Shown one piece after another: positions 9,369 to 17,621 of a stretch of 58,195 nucleotides of DNA. The notes under the pieces are model-generated. The model did no database searches and had not been told where the DNA came from. It was given only the letters and a program-made list of their open reading frames with translations. Origin of the DNA: a bacterium UBP8_UBA817 (GTDB lineage Bacteria > Margulisbacteria > Marinamargulisbacteria > UBA817). A program made the translations under genes and the position numbers. The number at the start of each line of letters is the position of its first letter. Position 1 is the stretch's first letter. The DNA lies in assembly GCA_002296285.1 (NCBI GenBank), contig DBHX01000046.1, positions 14,117 to 72,311 on the forward strand, in the 5' to 3' direction.

Positions 9369-9941
9369 TTAGAAGGCGTAACCTACGTAAACACCCGCTT
9401 GAATCATTCCGTCAATGGTGGCTACTCCAGAGTTGACATCCTCGCTTTCAACCACTGTTTCACTAACTTTTGCTGAAATATCTGGGGATCCCATAATGTA
9501 GCCAGCTGATCCACCAATAATCACGGGGCCAATGCTAAAGTCAGTACCATATTCGATCATTAAACCTGAAAACTTGCCGGATACATCAACCTTTTCACCT
9601 TGGCTAATTTCGCCTTTTGCAATGGTTTGTACGTAAGCATAGTCAACGTTTAATGTGCCGTAACCAAGCCCAATATAACCTAGACCTAATGGAAGTCGGT
9701 AGCGCGCCCCAAATCCAAGACCATTGATGGTTGTTTTTTGACTATCAAGATCAAGTTCACCGGACCCATAGTTAACAAATGCACTCAAATTTGGTAATAC
9801 ATTATTCAATTTTCGTTCGTATTCAAATGATGTCAAACGTGGTAATCCAGCATTTAACTTTACATTATTTTCAAATGCTTGAGTTGAGACTGGCAGTGCA
9901 AGTATGATCGTAGCCAGTAATAAATTAATTGTTTTTTTCAT
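9369..9941 (-). CDS. Small outer-membrane beta-barrel protein
   Basis: The 190-residue protein starts with a clean signal peptide (MKKTINLLLATIILALP, cleavage after STQA). The mature part alternates polar and hydrophobic residues in short strands and ends in YVGYAF, a terminal aromatic signature read by the BAM complex, so a barrel of about eight strands is likely. A frame extends to 9998, but AAGGAG lies 7 bases before the ATG at 9941. It is a single-gene unit with a strong terminator. I cannot name the function; small OMPs of this size are usually adhesins, resistance factors or structural proteins. Confidence 0.75.
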   Translation of the reverse strand: MKKTINLLLATIILALPVSTQAFENNVKLNAGLPRLTSFEYERKLNNVLPNLSAFVNYGSGELDLDSQKTTINGLGFGARYRLPLGLGYIGLGYGTLNVDYAYVQTIAKGEISQGEKVDVSGKFSGLMIEYGTDFSIGPVIIGGSAGYIMGSPDISAKVSETVVESEDVNSGVATIDGMIQAGVYVGYAF

Positions 9942-10051
9942 AATTAACTCCTTAGAAATAATAAAAATAAGAATCTCATATTTTTGAACTTTTTTCAAAT
10001 AAAATTTTCATAATATTTGACTTTTTAGATTAATTTGAGAAACTTATACAT

Positions 10052-10567
10052 ATGGAAGTAAATTACGACATTTGGACGGGCGAATCTATTCAAGAATTGG
10101 TGCAAATTATCGCGGAGTTTCGATATCAATTGTTAACTCATAATGATAATGTTGACCATCGTTTATCCGATGAGATTAATTTTTTGCAGCATTATTTTGA
10201 TGCTGAATCTTGTATCGTTGTTGCCAATGATTGTGGCGCTATTGTTGGATACATGGCATTGGTGGATTATTCAGATCACCATGAAGCCATCAATGAATAT
10301 GAACATTATGGGGCTGATTTGAAAATTTCTGAGGGACCTTGGGTTCATCCCGACTATCGCAATATGGGAATTGGCAAAGGATTAATGCAAGAGTCTTTGA
10401 CAATTTGTGAAAATAGAGACGTTTCCTTATTGGTGATTGATTCTCAGCCATTGTTACAAACCGAAGACATCATTCTCTCGAGTGAAAAGATTGCCACAGG
10501 ATTTGGTTTTACCAAAGAGCTGATATCGAATAAGTCTATCTATATCAAAACCTTAATTATTAAATAG
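10052..10567 (+). CDS. GNAT family N-acetyltransferase
   Basis: The 171-residue protein shows the GNAT fold pattern: a beta hairpin around CIVVANDCGAIVGYMAL, then motif A (GPWVHPDYRNMGIGKGLM), the acetyl-CoA pyrophosphate-binding loop. A C-terminal GFGFTKE also fits. The substrate cannot be predicted; GNATs acetylate amines in proteins, antibiotics or metabolites. No Shine-Dalgarno site is seen. The end overlaps the convergent rpiB by 8 bases. Confidence 0.85.
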   Translation: MEVNYDIWTGESIQELVQIIAEFRYQLLTHNDNVDHRLSDEINFLQHYFDAESCIVVANDCGAIVGYMALVDYSDHHEAINEYEHYGADLKISEGPWVHPDYRNMGIGKGLMQESLTICENRDVSLLVIDSQPLLQTEDIILSSEKIATGFGFTKELISNKSIYIKTLIIK

Positions 10568-10988
10568 GGGCATCAATTAGATCAATTCGATCTTGATGGC
10601 GACCTGATTCAAATTGGGTATCCATCCAGGTTTGAATTAAATGAAGTGCAAGTTCGTTCGAAGTGGTTCGTCCGCCCAAACAAAGAATGTTTGCATTATT
10701 ATGTGCCTTTGACATTTTTGCACTAAATTCATCATGAACCAATGCCGCGCGAATGCCACAATAGCGATTGGCACGCATGCTAATCCCAATGCCTGTTCCA
10801 CAGATTAAAATACCTGAATCAATATCACCTGATAGTATGGCTTTGCAGCATTTATCAGCGAAATAAGGATAATGAACGCTATCTGACGAGTTGGTTCCTA
10901 AATCTTTAAAAGAGATGTCCGGTAGCTCATTTAAAATATGCAGTTTTAAGTCATAACCACCATGGTCTGAAGCAATACCAATTATCAT
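10560..10988 (-). CDS. rpiB: Ribose-5-phosphate isomerase B
   Basis: RpiB interconverts ribose-5-phosphate and ribulose-5-phosphate in the pentose phosphate pathway. The 142-residue length is typical. Visible signatures are ASDHGGYDLK at the N-terminus and CGTGIGISM with the catalytic cysteine, followed by NRYCGIRAAL and a HNNANILCLGGR block. The anion-binding and base residues of the RpiB/LacAB family therefore look intact. It stands alone, convergent with the GNAT gene. Confidence 0.95.
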   Translation of the reverse strand: MIIGIASDHGGYDLKLHILNELPDISFKDLGTNSSDSVHYPYFADKCCKAILSGDIDSGILICGTGIGISMRANRYCGIRAALVHDEFSAKMSKAHNNANILCLGGRTTSNELALHLIQTWMDTQFESGRHQDRIDLIDAPI

Positions 10989-11027
10989 AAATATAAGGTA
11001 CAGGATGTCGCTGTTAAAAACAATCCA

Positions 11028-11642
11028 TTACTTTTTTTTAGATGATTTTCTTTTGCGTAATTTTGAGTGATGATCGAATAGCGATTGATTAAAGTCGATG
11101 CTTGATTGCCTGTCTGGTTTTTTTCTTATCTTATTGCTCAAACGTACCAAAGTTAATGCCCCATCTGTTGAAAAGACTTTTTTTACCAATTCTTCAATCC
11201 AAATTTTTCTGCCGGGGTCATCTTCCACAATATGATGATCCATCGATAAATTGCCGGACCCAATAATGGCATATATAACCAGTAAAAATAGAACCAAGGC
11301 CGTCAGTTCAATATTTTGATTGATTGAGAATAGCGATTCTTTTGCATGAACAATAGCGAGTGCCCCGGATAGTATGGGAAGTTGAATTAATGCCCCAACA
11401 CGTGTTAACAATCCAACGCTTATCAATAACCCACCCACCAAATGCGAAGATATAACATAATGTGAAATAAAAGTTTCAAGAATATTCAGTTGTCCTTGTT
11501 GTAAAAAATACACCAAGTCCTGAGGGTTAATCATAAAATGAATGCCTTTAAAAAATAGCGCAATCCCTAAATATATGCGAATACATTCAACGGCATTTTC
11601 AAATTTTGAATGGTTTTTTGCTATTTTTAAAATTTTTTTCAT
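11028..11642 (-). CDS. DoxX-like integral membrane protein
   Basis: The 204-residue protein has four membrane segments and a highly basic C-terminal tail. The arrangement (RIYLGIALFFKGIHFM, LVGGLLISVGLLTRVGAL) is that of the DoxX/SURF4 superfamily, often linked with thiosulfate, quinone or oxidative-stress functions. AAGGGG lies 6 bases before the ATG. The tail after residue 150, rich in Lys and Arg and ending KLRKRKSSKKK, is longer than is common in this family. A precise function cannot be given. Confidence 0.75.
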   Translation of the reverse strand: MKKILKIAKNHSKFENAVECIRIYLGIALFFKGIHFMINPQDLVYFLQQGQLNILETFISHYVISSHLVGGLLISVGLLTRVGALIQLPILSGALAIVHAKESLFSINQNIELTALVLFLLVIYAIIGSGNLSMDHHIVEDDPGRKIWIEELVKKVFSTDGALTLVRLSNKIRKKPDRQSSIDFNQSLFDHHSKLRKRKSSKKK

Positions 11643-11737
11643 TTTTTCCCCTTACTTATGATCTGATTGATGATTTTATCGGTAAAAGTTAAAAAACAAT
11701 TAGGTGTGAAAGTAATAAAGTGCGATATGATTAGAAC

Positions 11738-12100
11738 ATGAGAGGTTTAATATTTGGGTGTATATTTGGAAGTTTTTCCGTTATTTTTGGGGCCATTTTA
11801 ACCCATGCATTCAGCGATATGCTTAGTCAAAAAGAATTAAAGACCTTAGATGTCGCCGCAAAATATTTATTTTATGTTTCGGTTCCATTATTAATTTTGC
11901 ATTTTAGTGAAGCGAATTGGCATTGGCCAAAATTACTCTATAATTTATTTATTATTTCGTGCTTATTATTTTCAGGCAGTTTAATTCTCTTGATTTTTAC
12001 AAAAATAAGGTTGTTTGGATTTGTTACACCCATTGGCGGGCTTTTGCTGATTTCGTCATGGGGATATTTTTTATTTCTAGGTTACAAGAATAAACCATAG
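11738..12100 (+). CDS. DUF423 family membrane protein
   Basis: This 120-residue protein has four membrane segments. The family signatures are seen: GAILTHAF near the N-terminus, the FSGSLILL stretch, and VTPIGGLLLISSWG near the C-terminus. DUF423 (YgdD-like) proteins sit in the inner membrane and have no known reaction. TATGAT ends 6 bases before the ATG and there is no ribosome site, suggesting a leaderless mRNA. The stop is one base from that of the convergent rhodanese gene. Confidence 0.88.
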   Translation: MRGLIFGCIFGSFSVIFGAILTHAFSDMLSQKELKTLDVAAKYLFYVSVPLLILHFSEANWHWPKLLYNLFIISCLLFSGSLILLIFTKIRLFGFVTPIGGLLLISSWGYFLFLGYKNKP

Positions 12101-12101
12101 G

Positions 12102-12515
12102 TTAATGTTCATTTTTCGGTGAAGGAATCAAGCTTTTCACATCTTTTTTCCACTGAATAATGCCCCCATTGATGTGAAATAGATACTTAAACCCATGCTT
12201 TGATAAATAATCAATGGCCAACTGACTTCTCCGGCCAGACCGGCAATATATCATTAACGTATTGTCCTTGTTTAAATGCAATAAGTCGCTATGATGATTG
12301 ATCCAATCAATATTAATTGCTCCTTGAATATGCCCACTTGAAAACTCTTCTGGGGTACGAACATCGATCATTTGAAATGAGTCATTTCCCAGTTGTTGCA
12401 AAATAAAATTATGTGCCATTCCTGGATGTAAATGGGTGATATGCGACGCTCGTTTTTTTTCGGAATTACAACCCAATAATAAAATTATAAGAAATAATAT
12501 TCCCCAGCGAAGCAT
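12102..12515 (-). CDS. Rhodanese-domain lipoprotein
   Basis: The protein of 137 residues starts with a lipoprotein signal (IILLLGC lipobox, Cys at about residue 16) and carries a single rhodanese domain. The catalytic loop CRSGRRS and the DVRTPEEFSSGHI motif are intact, so it could transfer sulfane sulfur or act as a phosphatase-like fold in the periplasm. TATACT ends 6 bases before the ATG. The tail after the domain is short and charged. A periplasmic, membrane-anchored rhodanese could serve cyanide, thiosulfate or disulfide chemistry; the substrate is unknown. Confidence 0.88.
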   Translation of the reverse strand: MLRWGILFLIILLLGCNSEKKRASHITHLHPGMAHNFILQQLGNDSFQMIDVRTPEEFSSGHIQGAINIDWINHHSDLLHLNKDNTLMIYCRSGRRSQLAIDYLSKHGFKYLFHINGGIIQWKKDVKSLIPSPKNEH

Positions 12516-12619
12516 ATTAAAAGTATAGATGAGAATCGGAGATCATTATATTGATTTTTTTCAATGTTTGTTTACCTTTCGTTATTTATGGGTATATGCG
12601 TTTTTAGAAGGAGGGGAAC

Positions 12620-13129
12620 ATGAATTCATCAGTTCAGACCAAAGCACAAACAATTTACAGTCAATTTACAAAGGCACCCATTTTAGAAATGGTTCAGTAC
12701 ATGGTTGATGAAAATGTGGATGCCCAAATGTTGCATCAATTAAAATTAATTGATAATAAAATGAGAAAAAATCCCCATATAAAATCGTACGGCGAAAAAA
12801 TTTACGACGCATATGAGCGAATATGTAAAGTTCTGGTTACGTATCCAAGTCTGGAATTTAAAGGTCAGGAATTACATATTCAAAAAGATAAAGAGTCCTC
12901 GTTTTCAACCGAATATTATGGCCAAGATCATAATGCCAAAAAGAGTGAGCTCCATAAAATATTGGCTATTGTTAATATCAGTCTATCCAATGGAATAGAA
13001 TCAAACGCATTGGCCGAGCAATACATACGGGAATTATCATGTGACAAACAATCTGCGGAATTATTGGCGATGATTATTAAAGAAGCGTGTGGCGAAGATT
13101 ATTCCCGCTACATTAAGACTCTTTTATAG
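12620..13129 (+). CDS. Hypothetical helical protein
   Basis: I do not recognise this 169-residue protein. It is mostly helical by composition, charged, with no signal peptide or membrane segment. A very good ribosome site, GGAGGGG, lies 4 bases before the ATG, so it is probably well translated. The 3' end overlaps the convergent YkgJ gene by 17 bases. It may be an accessory or effector-like protein, but there is no motif to support that. Confidence 0.6.
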   Translation: MNSSVQTKAQTIYSQFTKAPILEMVQYMVDENVDAQMLHQLKLIDNKMRKNPHIKSYGEKIYDAYERICKVLVTYPSLEFKGQELHIQKDKESSFSTEYYGQDHNAKKSELHKILAIVNISLSNGIESNALAEQYIRELSCDKQSAELLAMIIKEACGEDYSRYIKTLL

Positions 13130-13508
13130 CGCGTTTGAATTTAGTGATGGCTCTATTTAAACCTTCACACGATTGTGCTTCCTTTTGAATTGTATCTTCG
13201 CTTTCCCATATGGCGTCCCAGTCAGGATATGTTCGACAGGCATCTGGACGTGATAAATAGACCTCGCAACGGTTATTTGGTTCTAAAAAACAATGTGTTC
13301 GAAAGGTTGGACTCGCAATGACATCCCATCCATTGATTCGAGTAACAAAATGATTCATGAAAAAATCAATGGAAACATTGAGCTCCCTTGACATTGATGC
13401 AATATTTTCTTGATTTACGTAGACATACCCGGGAGAGAGGCAACATTTTCCAGTATTTTGACAGGTGAAATGTGATAAGATATCTTTTCTATGATATGTC
13501 AGGGACAT
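13113..13508 (-). CDS. YkgJ-family cysteine-cluster protein
   Basis: The 131-residue protein has the YkgJ/UPF0153 cysteine pattern: CQNTGKCC near the N-terminus, then CFLEPNNRCEVY, RPDACRTYP and a late SCEGL. These cysteines are expected to hold a metal, either zinc or an iron-sulfur cluster. The start is taken at 13508, where TAATG joins the stop of the upstream barrel gene, so it is translationally coupled; a longer frame to 13547 runs inside that gene. Function in the family is unclear. Confidence 0.85.
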   Translation of the reverse strand: MSLTYHRKDILSHFTCQNTGKCCLSPGYVYVNQENIASMSRELNVSIDFFMNHFVTRINGWDVIASPTFRTHCFLEPNNRCEVYLSRPDACRTYPDWDAIWESEDTIQKEAQSCEGLNRAITKFKRAIKES

Positions 13509-14659
13509 TAATTGATCGGACCTAGTTGGGCAACGAAATCCAACCACATTTTTAGTTCAGATGGCGCAGGGCTATCTATGCCAGGGATGAATTGGCCAAC
13601 TTTGTAAACCCAAAAAAGCCGATTCTTAATGAGTTCATCTTGAATACAAAGATCAATTTCAGCGCCTAAGTTTTTAGTGAGCGACTGGCCACGAAATAAA
13701 TATCCGTGAATATTGACGAACTGTGTTTGGTTCAACTGGGTGGAAAACGATCCGAAAATGGATCGAAAGTCTTCCGAAAAACCATTCTGTATGCTTGACA
13801 TGTAGGTGCTTACATACCCATCCCAGGCGTGCCCACTACTATATGGCGCACTGAAACCAGGCGTAGAGCTTTGGGGACCTTCAAAGAAACGCGTACCCAA
13901 TCGAAACGATTGATTGTTAAAAGAATATTTGTATATGGCGTCGTGAAAAATTCGAGATGATGAATAAAATGAATGATTATCGTTATATGGATTGGTTTGA
14001 TAAGAAACAGTAGATTCAATCAGGTGTTGTCCATTGAAATGTTTGCTAAAGGTAATGGAATAAGTGTTGGAAATATCCTCGAAAAGAAAGACCTGGGCAT
14101 TTATATCAATCAAATCCATTAAGGTTAAATGATTGGCATTAATGATGTAAGACCCATTGCTGTAAAAATGTTTTTGGGTTGAATTTGAGGCTGATGTACT
14201 TTTTAGATATGAAAACTGAATATTGTTATTTAGTGTCATGTAACTAATTTGTTGAAAGGTTCGGGGCAGTAAATTAAACGTTGCATCGGATATAAAACGT
14301 CCCCCATTAAGACTGAAACGTTTTTCACCAAAGGAAAGAATACCAATGGGCAATACGGCATCCACATAAGCTTCAGTTAAGCGCGTCATGGATTCTGATG
14401 TTGGGTTGGAATGATTATAAAAATGCCCAAATTCAAGATGCGGCTTTACGTCTAAGTAGGTATCTATTTTTGGAAATGATACATTAAGAAGCACATTCGA
14501 ATATTGATTCCATTGAGTTGAATCATTTTCTGCATACTGTGTTCGAGATTTTACATAAACATTGGATTTAATATCATCCAAAATATAGCTGGCAATGGCA
14601 TTTTTTATAGGAAATATGGTGACACAAATACAAGAAATGAATACCAAAACAAGTTTCAT
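13508..14659 (-). CDS. Predicted outer-membrane porin-like barrel
   Basis: The 383-residue protein has a signal peptide (cleavage after about residue 23, NAIAS) and a mature part of alternating polar and aromatic residues with many Asn, Ser, Phe and Tyr. This strand-rich pattern, with segments like GGRFISDATFNLLPRTFQQI, resembles alginate-export or long porin barrels, but I cannot match a named family. It ends in LGPIN rather than an aromatic residue, so BAM recognition must use an internal signal. TATGAT ends 6 bases before the ATG. It forms an operon with the YkgJ gene through TAATG. Confidence 0.65.
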   Translation of the reverse strand: MKLVLVFISCICVTIFPIKNAIASYILDDIKSNVYVKSRTQYAENDSTQWNQYSNVLLNVSFPKIDTYLDVKPHLEFGHFYNHSNPTSESMTRLTEAYVDAVLPIGILSFGEKRFSLNGGRFISDATFNLLPRTFQQISYMTLNNNIQFSYLKSTSASNSTQKHFYSNGSYIINANHLTLMDLIDINAQVFLFEDISNTYSITFSKHFNGQHLIESTVSYQTNPYNDNHSFYSSSRIFHDAIYKYSFNNQSFRLGTRFFEGPQSSTPGFSAPYSSGHAWDGYVSTYMSSIQNGFSEDFRSIFGSFSTQLNQTQFVNIHGYLFRGQSLTKNLGAEIDLCIQDELIKNRLFWVYKVGQFIPGIDSPAPSELKMWLDFVAQLGPIN

Positions 14660-14743
14660 AGATTTATCATATCATAAGCCCCAATAAATTATTTGAACAT
14701 TTGTATTGATTAGTATATATTAAACTTTGAAAGAGGTTACATT

Positions 14744-15208
14744 ATGGCAGTACCAAGAATTAATAGCAGTGGATCAAATCCTGAGAGTTATAGAATTAAG
14801 CATACGGATCCTTTGCAAAAAGTGGAAAAAGAATTAAAACCTGAATTGGATAATAATCCACTCTTGTTAGTACAGGAACTGGTTATTGAGTTAAAGGAAA
14901 GGGTATGCTTGGTGACTAAAATAAGCTCAAAACAAAAAATTGAGTTATTTTGCAAAGACATTACCGATTTTATGGTGTTGCATTACGGGTCCCAACTTGG
15001 TATTGGAAATTCGGTTGTGTCATCCAGTGCATTAGAGGATCGATGGGAAGAACTTCAAAACGATTATAAATGCATTCCCAATAAAACGCACAATGTGAAG
15101 GACATATGGAAAAAATTATCGTCATTAATGTCGAAGCACTTCATTACAAAAAAAATGATCAATGCGGATCAAGCTTCAGTTAATATTCATCCCAAACTAA
15201 AAAAATAA
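14744..15208 (+). CDS. Hypothetical protein, 154 residues
   Basis: Not recognised. It is a soluble, charged, mostly helical protein with no signal peptide. AGAGG lies 8 bases before the ATG and a TATATT hexamer is placed further upstream, so it has an ordinary leader. It starts MAV with a disordered Ser/Asn-rich head, like the small gene at 2878-3180, but no wider similarity is visible. It lies between a porin-like gene and a lipoprotein gene on the same strand as the latter. Confidence 0.55.
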   Translation: MAVPRINSSGSNPESYRIKHTDPLQKVEKELKPELDNNPLLLVQELVIELKERVCLVTKISSKQKIELFCKDITDFMVLHYGSQLGIGNSVVSSSALEDRWEELQNDYKCIPNKTHNVKDIWKKLSSLMSKHFITKKMINADQASVNIHPKLKK

Positions 15209-15266
15209 ATGTTTAAGATTTCATAATTGGTTGCATATACTATGTATCCCAACCATTGGAGTTTTA

Positions 15267-16085
15267 ATGAAAAAGTTTATTTTAATTCTTTGCATTTCCT
15301 TTTGCTTAATTGGATGCTCTAGAGAGCAAACCATTATTGGAACATACCAAGGAAATGGATTTTATTTTACCATGGAGAATGGTGATTTGTATGAGTATTC
15401 AGGGGCATTAACAAAGGTAGAAGGGGGCATAATCAACTCAGTGAATAGGACGAATGCCCAATCTCTCCAAACGTCCACACAAACGGCCGTCAGTGTAATG
15501 TCATCATCGGGCAAGATTATATTTCGACATGAGCCAAATCAGTTCATTGAAGCGTCCGTTATTAATTCTGAATTAACGAAGGTTACATTTGTAAATGTCT
15601 CAGGACAATTATATGAATACAACCGAAATACGAATATTACAAAAGATATGGGAGTAACAATTTACCCTGTGCCAAAACAAATGGTATTGGATGAAACAAA
15701 TCGTGTTGTTTTTTACCACGACAAGACCAATGTCTACTCATTAGATTTACAAACGCTTGAAAGAACACTATTAACGAAAATCATGGTTCCTATTCAGTCC
15801 ATTGCCTATAATCCTAAAACCAGCGATGTTTATTTTTCAACATCTACGGATGGTAAAATTTATAAAGTTAACCAACATGTGTCATATGCTCAATTGGTTC
15901 ATGAACCAATTTCAGCTAGGGGGGCTACGGTTGCGGTTGATTCAATGGGGGATTTTTTATACTTTTCGAAAAGCAATGGGCAAGATATTCAAATCAAATC
16001 CATAAATTTATCTACGAAAGAGATTGATTCAGTGGTAACATTATACAAATTAAATTACATCAATAATTTAATTTCTAAGGATTAA
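15267..16085 (+). CDS. Lipoprotein with beta-propeller-like repeats
   Basis: The protein of 272 residues has a lipoprotein signal ending in CLIGC, so it is predicted to be anchored by a diacylglyceryl cysteine. The rest is made of short strand repeats such as VYSLDLQTLERT, DVYFSTSTDGKIYK and DFLYFSKSNGQDIQI, which resemble blades of a beta-propeller. I start at 15267, where GGAG lies 6 bases upstream; a frame to 15231 crosses the TATACT promoter element. The end overlaps the convergent gene by 11 bases. No specific function can be assigned. Confidence 0.7.
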   Translation: MKKFILILCISFCLIGCSREQTIIGTYQGNGFYFTMENGDLYEYSGALTKVEGGIINSVNRTNAQSLQTSTQTAVSVMSSSGKIIFRHEPNQFIEASVINSELTKVTFVNVSGQLYEYNRNTNITKDMGVTIYPVPKQMVLDETNRVVFYHDKTNVYSLDLQTLERTLLTKIMVPIQSIAYNPKTSDVYFSTSTDGKIYKVNQHVSYAQLVHEPISARGATVAVDSMGDFLYFSKSNGQDIQIKSINLSTKEIDSVVTLYKLNYINNLISKD

Positions 16086-16863
16086 TGGACCAAGAAAATA
16101 AGTTGGTTTTATTTTGCCCTCCCCAATGCCCAATATATTTATAGGGTGGGGTACTTGAAAATACATAATAGTGGCGATGATTGTAGAGGAAGCCTTGCCA
16201 TCCTGTTACCGACAACACATACACGATGTATGTTTTTTTTGTGGATCGAATGTGCTTTTCTAGTTGTTCAGGCAATGCATACCCATCAAAAAATGGTAAT
16301 AAATTACTCGTAACCATCTTGTGAATGACAACAGGGACTTTAATTGCCATATGTTGAACTGAAAAATCTGCAGAAAATTGTTCAGGAGCATCTTTAGATA
16401 ACACTTGCAATATAGGAAAAATCGAAAATGTATCCAAGGTATTCTTTGTATAGTAGACCCCTTTTTCACGAGTTTTCGAATCTTTTGAATAGAAAGTGAA
16501 GACGACCTCATCCAATTCATTACGTTGACCCAATCGTTGATCATAGTTGAGTTTATCGATTAATGGTGGGTGGCTCACGTTGAACGATGAATGAAGCACT
16601 TGAAATGAGCTGTTTAAATTAAGTGTTGATTCACTCATTTTGGTTTTAACCGTTAAGAAAAGTCCTGACATTTCTTGGTTAAATGTCATGTGAAATGGAA
16701 AAGATTCCTTCGTATGAGCATTCATTATTAATCCATTGGCTTCATAATTGGGAATATTATTTGTTGATTGATTTTGAATCAGAGAATCCAAGGTTGGGAT
16801 AGCGGCAAGTGTGAACGTTGTGGAAATAATCAGAGCAAATAGAACAATGGCTCTCTTTAACAT
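16075..16863 (-). CDS. Secreted protein, last gene of lipid operon
   Basis: The 262-residue protein begins with a signal peptide (LFALIISTTFTLA) and is predicted periplasmic. It has no cysteine-rich or catalytic motif that I recognise; the C-terminal region around GWQGFLYNHRHYYVF is strand-rich and aromatic. The start at 16863 is shared with the stop of the DUF1295 gene (TAATG), with GGAG about 9 bases upstream, so it is translated with the operon. Being last in a lipid-modification operon, it may handle or bind a modified lipid; this is inference from position only. Confidence 0.6.
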   Translation of the reverse strand: MLKRAIVLFALIISTTFTLAAIPTLDSLIQNQSTNNIPNYEANGLIMNAHTKESFPFHMTFNQEMSGLFLTVKTKMSESTLNLNSSFQVLHSSFNVSHPPLIDKLNYDQRLGQRNELDEVVFTFYSKDSKTREKGVYYTKNTLDTFSIFPILQVLSKDAPEQFSADFSVQHMAIKVPVVIHKMVTSNLLPFFDGYALPEQLEKHIRSTKKTYIVYVLSVTGWQGFLYNHRHYYVFSSTPPYKYIGHWGGQNKTNLFSWSINP

Positions 16864-17621
16864 TAGAAGTTTCTCCAAGGAACAAAATATGAGGTGTTTG
16901 ACTGATATTGTTTAAAAACATCCCCGTGTCGTTCAAGACTGCATTTTTCAGTATAAGGGCCGGTAATAAAATACATGATAATAAATATGGACAAAGGACC
17001 AATAAACGAAATTGCCCAAAGGGGTTGCCCAATAAAAGATATTGAAATTCCTAGCCACATAAGGCATTCAAAAAAATAGTTGGGGTGTCGCGAATATGCC
17101 CATAATCCAGATGTGCAAATTCCTTTTTGATGTTGTTTGAATGCATGAAGTTGAGCATCGGCCAAGCTTTCACCAATAAAACCAATCATAAATAGAAGGC
17201 CTCCCAAGGCTAAATAAACTGGCTCAATGGATGAAGAAAGAACCAAAGGATATGTCGTAAATACCAACAACGCTTGCAAAGGGGTTTGAATCAGTATTTG
17301 CTTTAGCATGAGACCTGTTGGAGACCTATGGTTCATATTGCTATAGCGTCGATCGACGTGTGGCGTTAATATTCTTGTGAAAAGAATAAAGCAAGATAAT
17401 CGAAGGCTCCATAAGCCGACCATAAGGTAAATGGCCCAATGCAAATCCCCGAAATTAAATTTTGTTATGTTTATAATCGCCATGGTAATGCCGATTCCCC
17501 AAAATACATCAATAATGCTGTGTTTTTTTGTGATCCAAAATGAAATCAACGCGCCAAAAAGAGTGAAGAAGCATATAAAAATGGCGGACAAAAAATAATG
17601 AAATACGGATTCAATAATCAT
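16863..17621 (-). CDS. DUF1295 membrane protein (steroid-reductase-like)
   Basis: This 252-residue protein has six or seven membrane segments and the DUF1295 signature GLWAYSRHPNYFFECLMWLG, in which the RHPNY block is shared with isoprenylcysteine methyltransferases and sterol reductases. Family members are predicted membrane-bound reductases or methyltransferases acting on lipids. The ATG overlaps the stop of the DUF1365-CFA gene (ATGA), and its own stop overlaps the next start, so it sits in a tightly coupled operon. That context points to action on a modified fatty acyl chain. Confidence 0.85.
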   Translation of the reverse strand: MIIESVFHYFLSAIFICFFTLFGALISFWITKKHSIIDVFWGIGITMAIINITKFNFGDLHWAIYLMVGLWSLRLSCFILFTRILTPHVDRRYSNMNHRSPTGLMLKQILIQTPLQALLVFTTYPLVLSSSIEPVYLALGGLLFMIGFIGESLADAQLHAFKQHQKGICTSGLWAYSRHPNYFFECLMWLGISISFIGQPLWAISFIGPLSIFIIMYFITGPYTEKCSLERHGDVFKQYQSNTSYFVPWRNF

